Source of the DNA: an uncultured Mailhella sp.
Lineage (GTDB): Bacteria > Desulfobacterota > Desulfovibrionia > Desulfovibrionales > Desulfovibrionaceae
Reading direction: 5' to 3'
NCBI GenBank assembly: GCA_905192935.1
Contig: CAJJMX010000094.1
Span: forward strand, 1-6,697
DNA: 6,697 nucleotides
Shown here: in pieces, positions 1 to 4,990 of the stretch
Numbering within the stretch: the first letter of the stretch is position 1
Layout: each line of letters opens with the position of its first letter
The notes under the pieces: model-generated
The model's input: only the letters and a program-made list of their open reading frames with translations
Databases searched by the model: none
Told to the model about the DNA's origin: nothing
Program-made: the position numbers and the translations under genes

Positions 1-286
1 TGGCAAGGCCTACGGAAACACCCCCACGTGCGTGGGGAAGACTCTGTCGCGTCATTGGCCTGATATATGCGTCGGGAAACACCCCCACGTGCGTGGGGAA
101 GACGTTCCATGCCGTGTTTCTATCCTGCGACTGCTGGAAACACCCCCACGTGCGTGGGGAAGACCGTAGCCATAGCTGGACGCTGCGCACCGTGTAGGAA
201 ACACCCCCACGTGCGTGGGGAAGACTTTGAAGCGGAAGAACCGGTTTTTTTCAATGCGGAAACACCCCCACGTGCGTGGGGAAGAC
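1..286 (-). CRISPR. Main type I-E CRISPR array, five repeats visible, cut by the window edge
   Basis: Five identical 29-nt repeats lie at 258-286, 197-225, 136-164, 75-103 and 14-42. The four complete spacers (226-257, 165-196, 104-135, 43-74) are all exactly 32 nt, and bases 1-13 start a fifth. Read on the minus strand, each repeat is GTCTT, stem arm CCCCAC, loop GCAC, stem arm GTGGGG, then the 8-nt tail GTGTTTCC. This is the form of I-E repeats, which Cas6e cuts at the 3' base of the stem to leave an 8-nt 5' handle on the crRNA. The direction of transcription is inferred from repeat polarity and from the promoter beside repeat 286-258, and it matches the cas genes. The lack of any repeat decay and the strictly constant spacing suggest an active array with its leader end next to cas2. 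Spacer origins cannot be judged without a search. Confidence 0.98.
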
Positions 287-292
287 ACTGGC

Positions 293-321
293 ATATTATT
301 GAACTTTTCGGCACGGGTCAA
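293..321 (-). promoter_or_regulatory. Predicted promoter of the main CRISPR array, overlapping the cas2 stop codon
   Basis: On the minus strand TTGACC (321-316) is followed after 17 nt by TAATAT (298-293). These match 5/6 and 4/6 of the sigma-70 boxes at ideal spacing. Only six bases (292-287) separate the -10 box from the first repeat, so transcription would start at about the first base of the repeat. The -35 box overlaps the cas2 stop codon (320-318). The gap between cas2 and the array is just 31 bp, so any longer leader elements would have to lie inside the 3' end of cas2. The call rests on sequence match only. Confidence 0.6.
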
Positions 322-608
322 ATGAGCGGTTCATCTTTTTCCAGCACGAGCTGGAGGCCGGAAATTTCCGTCAGACGTCGTCGCGGGTCCCCCCTGCCGT
401 ATATTTTGTAGCCCGGAGCCTTGCCGATGCGCTGAAAGATCAGCAGACCGCTTTTCGGCGGACAGCTTTTCAGAAGATAGTCGACGACGTGCCGGGCCAC
501 GGAATCCTTGACGCCGGAAATGAAGACGTTGGCCCTCGGTTCGATGAACCAGAGCTTCATGCGTCCGCGCACGGCGGCAGGCAGGTCATTGGCGATAACG
601 ACGAGCAA
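318..608 (-). CDS. cas2: Cas2, type I-E, spacer-acquisition subunit
   Basis: This 96-aa protein matches the Cas2e family in length (E. coli Cas2 is 94 aa) and pattern. An N-terminal beta strand (LVVIANDLP) is followed by RGRMKLWFIEPRANVFIS, and a Cas2e-like C-terminal strand region ends in ISGLQLVLEKDEPLI. Cas2 forms the dimer at the centre of the Cas1-Cas2 integrase that inserts new spacers at the leader end of the array. In I-E systems its role is structural. The start is TTG at 608, chosen because AGGAG (619-615) lies six bases upstream and the reading begins directly with the family's first strand. The gene overlaps the end of cas1 by 23 nt, so the two are translationally linked. Its stop codon sits within the predicted array promoter. 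Confidence 0.95.
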   Translation of the reverse strand: MLVVIANDLPAAVRGRMKLWFIEPRANVFISGVKDSVARHVVDYLLKSCPPKSGLLIFQRIGKAPGYKIYGRGDPRRRLTEISGLQLVLEKDEPLI

Positions 609-1485
609 CTTTTTCTCCTATCAGGCTTTCGATGTCTTCCGGGATGCGGGCAAGAAGATCCATGTCCAGCACGCGTCTGCGGAACGCTTCGGACACGGCG
701 TATTTGTTGTATTCTCCGGCCAGGGAGAGCGTGAGCGAGAAGGCGAGGTCCACGCACAGTTCCCCCTTGTAGAGATCCGCAAGGTCATAGATGAAGGGCA
801 GAGGACTGCCCGAATGGATGAAGCCCAGATGCGGAGAATAGCCGAGGGCGTGCACGCAGGAGCAGAGTATGCCGTACAGGGCGGCATTGGCGGCCGTGAG
901 TATCTGATTGGTCACGTCGCTCAGCTCGAAGCTGCCGGGCGTGAAGGAGCGGCCCTTCCAGCCCACGTTGTACTGACGGGCCTTTTCGTCGTAGAGACCG
1001 CGCACACGCAGGCCTTCCATGCCCATCATTTCCTGAAGCGTTTTGTCCTTCAGGTCGGCGTCGGGAAAGCGCCGGGCAAAGAAGGCGCGCGCCACGGACA
1101 CCGAATGTTCGGGATGCGCGGACAGTCGCGCCTGCCGGCGCATGTTGCGGCTGTCGGCCGTGGGGGAGCTGCCCGCCGCATAGAACAGCAGCGAATCCTC
1201 TCCCACCCAGCAGAGCGAACAGTTGGCCGCGGCCGCAGTCTTCACGGCCTCGTGCGTGACGCTCGTTCCCGGACCGAGAAGCAGGGCGGCTATGGTGGCT
1301 GCGGGCAGCCGGATGCGGTTGCCTTCCGCGTCGATCCATTTCAGGCTGCTGTCGTCTATTTCCAGCCTCCCGCGCTCAAGATACAGAAAGGGATATTTTT
1401 CGGAAACGCGGGGCAGAGTTTCGCGCGTCACCGGCACGAAAAGACGCTTCCTTGCTTCCGAAGAAAAACCTGAGGGCTGCGGCAT
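586..1485 (-). CDS. cas1: Cas1, type I-E CRISPR integrase
   Basis: This 299-aa protein is close to E. coli Cas1 (305 aa). It has the N-terminal beta domain (about residues 1-100, including LLLGPGTSVTHEAV and CWVGEDSLLFYAAG) and the helical catalytic domain. The metal-binding residues align as E157 (in MGMEGLRVRGLYDEKA), H224 (GFIHSG) and D237 (FIYDLADLYK), equivalent to E. coli E141, H208 and D221. The enzyme should therefore be catalytically intact. It joins prespacer ends to the first repeat, working with Cas2. The ATG at 1485 was chosen because GGGGAGA (1497-1491) lies five bases upstream and homology starts there. The frame stays open upstream to 1806, but only through CRISPR repeats. Unlike in E. 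coli, cas1 is not directly joined to the Cascade genes: about 490 bp with a small array lie between it and cas5e. Confidence 0.97.
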   Translation of the reverse strand: MPQPSGFSSEARKRLFVPVTRETLPRVSEKYPFLYLERGRLEIDDSSLKWIDAEGNRIRLPAATIAALLLGPGTSVTHEAVKTAAAANCSLCWVGEDSLLFYAAGSSPTADSRNMRRQARLSAHPEHSVSVARAFFARRFPDADLKDKTLQEMMGMEGLRVRGLYDEKARQYNVGWKGRSFTPGSFELSDVTNQILTAANAALYGILCSCVHALGYSPHLGFIHSGSPLPFIYDLADLYKGELCVDLAFSLTLSLAGEYNKYAVSEAFRRRVLDMDLLARIPEDIESLIGEKVARRYRQ

Positions 1486-1589
1486 GGCGTTCTCCCCGGG
1501 GCTCGGCGGCCCCGCTGCGGCGCGTCGCGGAGCGGGGAAGGGCTTCCCGTCCGCAGACGGTTTCAGAAAACTTAAAGCAATGGTTGAAG
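1486..1589 (-). other. Short gene-free stretch upstream of cas1
   Basis: No coding sequence is supported here. Bases 1560-1596 form an AT-rich island in otherwise GC-rich DNA. On the minus strand it contains ATTGCTTTAAG, but I cannot fit a convincing pair of promoter boxes to it. A 7-bp inverted repeat at 1510-1516 and 1531-1537 (CCCCGCT with AGCGGGG) lies just upstream of the cas1 ribosome binding site at 1497-1491. It might slow or shield translation of cas1. A separate cas1-cas2 promoter in the AT-rich island is possible but unproven. Confidence 0.35.
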
Positions 1590-1798
1590 TTTTTGCCCCC
1601 GAGGGGAGGGGGGAAGACTTGGCGGTGGTCGTGGTGGTGCAGCTCACGGAAACATCCCCACGGGGGTGGGGAAGGCGGTCGATGCAGTACCCCACAAGAT
1701 TGTGCCCGGGAAACACCCCCACGTGTGTGGGGAAGACGTCGAAGTACTTGCGGACCCGCTTGAGCCAAAGGAAACACCCCCACGGGGGTGGGGAAGGG
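1590..1798 (-). CRISPR. Decayed mini-CRISPR array between cas5e and cas1
   Basis: In minus-strand order the repeats are R1 1798-1770, R2 1737-1709, R3 1676-1648 and a strongly degenerate R4 1618-1590. The spacers are 1769-1738 (32 nt), 1708-1677 (32 nt) and 1647-1619 (29 nt). R2 differs from the main-array repeat at one loop base. R1 and R3 keep the CCCCAC/GTGGGG stem, but the loop is CCCC instead of GCAC and the first bases are CCC or GCC. The 8-nt handle is intact in R1 and R2, with one change in R3. R4 keeps only GTCTTCCCC and a G-rich arm. The changes therefore spare what Cas6e reads, so crRNAs could still be made. I see no leader or promoter directly in front of R1. Transcription would have to come from the cas operon or an unseen start. 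Confidence 0.93.
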
Positions 1799-1929
1799 CC
1801 CGGCATCCCCGAAAGCTTCGGGAAACGCCGGAGCCCGCGCTTTGACCTCAGGGCCTTTTGCTGGGCGGGCGGCGGGCCCCTGAGACCGAAGCGGAATGTC
1901 TGAGCCCCGCGCCGGGCAGGCGTCCCGAC

Positions 1930-1965
1930 TCCCGTCCCGTGCGGACGTCCGGCAACGGGACGGGA
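1930..1965 (-). terminator. Perfect 11-bp hairpin downstream of cas5e, possible terminator without a U-tract
   Basis: TCCCGTCCCGT at 1930-1940 is the exact reverse complement of ACGGGACGGGA at 1955-1965. The 14-nt loop contains its own palindrome CGGACGTCCG (1942-1951). It starts eight bases past the cas5e stop codon. No T-run follows on the minus strand, so this is not a classic intrinsic terminator. It could be an attenuator, an RNA 3'-end stabiliser or a partial stop separating the Cascade genes from the mini-array and cas1-cas2. In the rest of 1799-1929 I see only a 6-bp hairpin (1808-1813 with 1817-1822) and no gene or clear promoter. Confidence 0.45.
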
Positions 1966-1972
1966 TGACGGG

Positions 1973-2683
1973 TCACTCCGGCATGAGGTCGACGAGTGTC
2001 ACGGTTCTGTCTTCATAGCGCTTGTACAGACCGAAGTTCACGGGCACATCGTTGAGGATCATGACCGCGCCCTCGTCGTGCTGTCCGCCGATCACCTTGA
2101 ACACGGCCAGGCGCTTCTTTTTCTCCGCCACGGCCCGGGCACGGGCGAGAGCCTCTTCTTCGTTGTCGAAAAAGCCGCGGAACACCATGTCCGTGGGGAT
2201 GCAGCTTCGGCGTCCGAGGCAGATGGGCCACACCGGGGCCGCAAGGGCCGCCGCGACTTCCTCCTCCATGGATTCCGGAACGGCCAGCGCGCAGGCATAG
2301 GCCATGTCCTGCACATAGTAGCGATAGGTCAGCTTGGTGCCCGCGCCCACGGGTCTTTTGCCGTCCGTCTTCTTGGGGATGAGCATGTCCTGCCACGGGT
2401 CGCGGCTGTCGTAGCCGCTGCCCACCATGTGGAAATCCTGAAGGAGCGGCTCGCGCCGGGGCCTGCCGAAACGATCCGCAGGCGCGAAGGCCAGCACGGT
2501 CTGCGGCAGATCCTTCATGGCGGCGAGCCATTCGCGCTGTTCCCCGCCTCTTCCCATGGCGCAGCACAGCAGGCCGAGTACGCCGGAGCGCGTGGGGAAG
2601 GGGAGGGTGTCGCGCCTGCCGTAGCGGGAACCGGCCCCCCAGGACTGAAGGGGCGCTTCCAGCCAGAGCAGCAGCGTTCTCAT
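1973..2683 (-). CDS. cas5e: Cas5e (CasD), Cascade subunit that caps the crRNA 5' handle
   Basis: This 236-aa protein is near the family length (E. coli CasD is 224 aa). The N-terminus carries the Cas5 signature LLLWLEAPLQSWG (residues 4-16) and then PFPTRSGVLGLLCCAMG (28-44). Further on are the Cas5e-typical DFHMVGSGYD and the CLGRRSCIPTD segment near residue 160. In Cascade, Cas5e holds the 5' handle of the crRNA and contacts Cse1 and the first Cas7e. The ATG at 2683 overlaps the cas7e stop by 4 nt (ATGA), so translation is coupled to cas7e. Only a weak GAGG precedes it. The sequence is full length with no damaged motifs. It is the last Cascade gene before the hairpin and mini-array. Confidence 0.95.
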   Translation of the reverse strand: MRTLLLWLEAPLQSWGAGSRYGRRDTLPFPTRSGVLGLLCCAMGRGGEQREWLAAMKDLPQTVLAFAPADRFGRPRREPLLQDFHMVGSGYDSRDPWQDMLIPKKTDGKRPVGAGTKLTYRYYVQDMAYACALAVPESMEEEVAAALAAPVWPICLGRRSCIPTDMVFRGFFDNEEEALARARAVAEKKKRLAVFKVIGGQHDEGAVMILNDVPVNFGLYKRYEDRTVTLVDLMPE

Positions 2684-3747
2684 GCCTGAGCCTCGAAGGG
2701 CGCGACGAAGGCGGCGAGACCTTCGGCAAGTTCGTCTATGGAGATTTCGGCATCGGCCCTGCCGAAGGTGAATTCGGCCTTCTTGCCGTACAGGGATCCG
2801 GCCTGCTTTTCCTGACGGGCAAGGGCCGCATCCAGCGCCTCGATGCTGGGGGCAAGATAGCCGTTCTGCGCGCGCACCGGAGACTCGAAGCTGACCTGCA
2901 TGCCCTGTCCCTTGCGCACGAGCACACGGGCGTAGTCCCAGAGATGCAGACCGGTCTGCGTGGTCTGACGGGCCGAGGGCACGGCCAGATAAAGCGCCTT
3001 CACGAAGCTCGACACCGCATGGGCGAGACCCACGCCTTCCAGCGTTTCGGCAAGCTGGCCGAGATCGAGGCTCACGTAGCGGTAGTAGGTGGCGGAATTG
3101 AATTCCAGACTGCCCATGTGCGCGGAACCCTGCGTGATGATGCCCATGGGATCGTCGTCGAGCGCGGTGAAGAATTCCACTTCGCTGTCGGCCCTGTGCG
3201 TGGAGATGGCGTGGGCGAAGCTGGCCGCCGCGGACACGTCGAGTTCGGGAGCCTGCGCCACCATGCGGCCGAACAGCGCGATGTCGAGACCGTCCTCGGC
3301 AGGGTTGAAGTACTTCTTATGGATCTTTTTGAACTCCGCGGTAAGGGAGTTCTTCTTGATCGCCGCCTCGATGGAGAAGTCGTGCTCAAGGGCAAATTCC
3401 GCTATGGCGCGGGCTTCGCTTTCCGAGAAGAACAGCAGCGTGTCGTCCACGAGCACCTTGGCAAAGGCCGCGGCAAATTCCCGGGCCTTTGCGTCGTCGG
3501 CCCCGGCCTTCAGGCAGGCTGCGGTCAGCACGTCTTCCACCTGCTTGGTGCGCAGGGCCGTTTTCACCCCGAGCTTCTGAAGTTCCATGCGCACCTGCCG
3601 CTTCCAGCACTGGGAGCTCACCCGGGCGCGGGTGACGCCGCCCACCATGGCGCTCTTGGGCGCGCCCACGTCGTCGCGGTTCAGGCAGGTGACGGGGAAG
3701 GACTGAAGAATATGGAATTCGATACGGTAGCCTTTAAGTTCGTTCAT
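2680..3747 (-). CDS. cas7e: Cas7e (CasC), Cascade backbone subunit
   Basis: This 355-aa protein compares with 363 aa for E. coli CasC. The N-terminal Cas7e block is clear: FHILQSFPVTCLNRDDVG (residues 11-28, LNRDD at 22-26) and GGVTRARVSSQCWKR (36-50). Later come DIALFGRMVA (155-164), FAHAISTH (177-184) and EVEFFTALDDD (189-199), all typical of the family. Six copies polymerise along the crRNA in I-E Cascade and kink it every sixth base. The ATG at 3747 has AAAGGA (3759-3754) six bases upstream. The frame is open for another 117 codons, but these run back through cas6e and lack homology. The gene follows cas6e after 92 bp and overlaps cas5e by 4 nt. Confidence 0.97.
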   Translation of the reverse strand: MNELKGYRIEFHILQSFPVTCLNRDDVGAPKSAMVGGVTRARVSSQCWKRQVRMELQKLGVKTALRTKQVEDVLTAACLKAGADDAKAREFAAAFAKVLVDDTLLFFSESEARAIAEFALEHDFSIEAAIKKNSLTAEFKKIHKKYFNPAEDGLDIALFGRMVAQAPELDVSAAASFAHAISTHRADSEVEFFTALDDDPMGIITQGSAHMGSLEFNSATYYRYVSLDLGQLAETLEGVGLAHAVSSFVKALYLAVPSARQTTQTGLHLWDYARVLVRKGQGMQVSFESPVRAQNGYLAPSIEALDAALARQEKQAGSLYGKKAEFTFGRADAEISIDELAEGLAAFVAPFEAQA

Positions 3748-3785
3748 GACATGTCCTTTATGTGAAGGCTGAAATATTCGGATGG

Positions 3786-3801
3786 GCCCGGCGGTCCGGG
3801 C
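3786..3801 (-). other. Small GC hairpin in the cas6e-cas7e gap
   Basis: In the 92-bp gap between cas6e and cas7e, GCCCGG (3786-3791) and CCGGGC (3796-3801) form a 6-bp stem around a 4-nt loop on either strand. No T-run follows, and the cas7e ribosome binding site lies about 27 bases downstream. It may adjust the relative amounts of Cas6e (one copy per Cascade) and Cas7e (six copies). This is inference from position only. I see no promoter in the gap that I would defend. Confidence 0.3.
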
Positions 3802-3839
3802 GGAAGAAAACGGAGAGCGGTTTCGAGCCGTGCGGAGCC

Positions 3840-4457
3840 TCATGCGCCGTCGAAGGAAAACGCGAGAGGAGCAAGCTGAAGCAGCCCGCAGCCGAAGGCC
3901 TTGCCGTGGCCTATGCCGCACCGGAAGCTGCGGATGAAGCGCTCCCTGTCGGAGACTTTCAGCGTGCCCGTGATCCTGGCCTTGCCGAGCGTGACGGTCC
4001 TGTCGTCCTTTTGGAAGACATCCACGAAGATATCTGCCACCTGCACGGTCTCGGGGCGAGGTTCGAACCCCCATGAGGGAGCCTTGGACAGAAACCACGC
4101 CTCCACGGCCTCGCGTCCGCGCACGGCCTCGCGCTTTCGGGAAGCGCGATCCCGGCGCACCGGATTGATGACGATCTCGAAGCGGTAGTCCTGAAAGTCG
4201 AGAAAGCTGTCCGGAAGAGGACGGCTTTCGATGCGGCCGAACTTCGGCTCTCCCGCCTCGCGGTCGGAGAGCACGAGAATGCGCCGCACGCCGTTTTTTC
4301 CGCCCTTGTCCGCAAAGAGAAAGCCGCTTCTGCCGTCCGCGCCGCGCCGCGTGTCCGGGAAGAGTCCGTACACGGCCCGGTGCAGGGAATAGCCGTCCGT
4401 GAGGCGCAGTTCGCGGCAGTCGCGCAACGTGAGAAGATACTGACTGACGTACATCAT
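3840..4457 (-). CDS. cas6e: Cas6e (CasE), crRNA-processing endoribonuclease
   Basis: This 205-aa protein is close to E. coli CasE (199 aa). The N-terminal motif LTDGYSLHRAVYGLFPD places Y23 and H26, which correspond to the tyrosine and histidine shown to act in cleavage in Thermus Cse3. The C-terminus has the glycine-rich RNA-binding loop GIGHGKAFGCG (181-191). The enzyme should cut each repeat hairpin after GTGGGG and stay bound to the crRNA 3' stem. ATG at 4457 overlaps the stop of the fused cse1-cse2 gene (ATGA). A second ATG follows immediately, and GGAG seven bases upstream favours the first. The gene sits between cse2 and cas7e, not after cas5e as in E. coli, so the order is a rearranged I-E variant. 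Confidence 0.96.
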   Translation of the reverse strand: MMYVSQYLLTLRDCRELRLTDGYSLHRAVYGLFPDTRRGADGRSGFLFADKGGKNGVRRILVLSDREAGEPKFGRIESRPLPDSFLDFQDYRFEIVINPVRRDRASRKREAVRGREAVEAWFLSKAPSWGFEPRPETVQVADIFVDVFQKDDRTVTLGKARITGTLKVSDRERFIRSFRCGIGHGKAFGCGLLQLAPLAFSFDGA

Positions 4458-4990
4458 GCGTTCTCTCCGCTTTGCTTGGCGTCCGCTTCCCCGCTCCAGT
4501 AGCCCTCGGCCCAGCGTCTTTTGATCTCCTGCCGCCGCTCCGGGATGCGGAAGGCCAGAACTTCGTCCAGAAGCCGGGCGTAGGAGAGCTTTCGGGAGCT
4601 TTTCGCGTCCACGAAGGAGAGCATGGGACGCAGCAGACGACAAAGCTCGTCCATGTCGCCGCAGTTCAGCAGACGGCGCAGACGGGAGCTGCCGAGCTCC
4701 TTGTCGTCCTTGCCGAAGCAGGCGCCGAGCGCGCGGCCGAGGGAAGCGGCGCCGTCCTCGGGATCGTCCCTGCGGCACATCGGCGCAAGAACGGTGAGAC
4801 AGGGCAGAAAGTCCCTCTCCTCCACATGGAAGCGTATGAGTATCTCCCAGGCCTGAACGGCCATATTCTCACTGCTGTCGGCCCGTTTCAGGCGGGCGAT
4901 ACTTCCCTTGTCCCTGACTTTCGGCTTCTCGCCGAGTCTGTCCGAAACCCATGCCAGAAGATCGGCATAACGGCTTTCCGTGCTTTTCAC
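4454..4990 (-). CDS. Possible separate Cse2 made from an internal start within the fusion gene
   Basis: An in-frame GTG at 4990-4988 (residue V495) lies exactly at the Cse1/Cse2 junction and would give a 178-aa protein, close to free Cse2 (160 aa in E. coli). GGGAGG at 5004-4999 stands eight bases upstream, as strong a ribosome binding site as those of the other genes here. E. coli Cascade holds two Cse2 per Cse1, so a plain one-to-one fusion would leave the second site empty. Internal initiation would fill it. Internal starts yielding a free small subunit (Cas11) from large-subunit genes are established for several other type I subtypes. For this gene it is an inference from sequence. Confidence 0.6.
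   Translation of the reverse strand: MKSTESRYADLLAWVSDRLGEKPKVRDKGSIARLKRADSSENMAVQAWEILIRFHVEERDFLPCLTVLAPMCRRDDPEDGAASLGRALGACFGKDDKELGSSRLRRLLNCGDMDELCRLLRPMLSFVDAKSSRKLSYARLLDEVLAFRIPERRQEIKRRWAEGYWSGEADAKQSGENA

Noticed and set aside
43..74. Main-array spacer sharing GTCATTGGC with the cas1-cas2 junction
   Set aside because: A 9-base match between the spacers and a 6.7-kb window is expected by chance, and it does not extend.
52..411. Small open frames on both strands over the main array
   Set aside because: They are translations of the 61-bp repeat-spacer period and recur as the same peptide in successive units.
508..1473. A 321-codon plus-strand frame opposite cas1
   Set aside because: Antisense shadow of a gene with intact catalytic motifs. 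It has no recognisable domain.
1738..1769. Mini-array spacer sharing GGCTCAA with the region in front of the cas promoter
   Set aside because: Seven bases is within chance, they begin at guide position 4 and not at the seed start, and the match stops there.
1486..1806. A 107-codon N-terminal extension of Cas1
   Set aside because: The extension translates CRISPR repeats and spacers. The ATG at 1485 has its own strong ribosome binding site and the right length.
1821..1859. A possible fifth repeat before R1 of the mini-array (GGAAACGCC at 1821)
   Set aside because: Only the first six bases match a repeat, the spacing to R1 would be 22 nt, and no CCCCAC/GTGGGG hairpin follows.
2944..3765. A 273-codon plus-strand frame opposite cas7e
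   Set aside because: Antisense shadow. The minus-strand frame carries every Cas7e motif.
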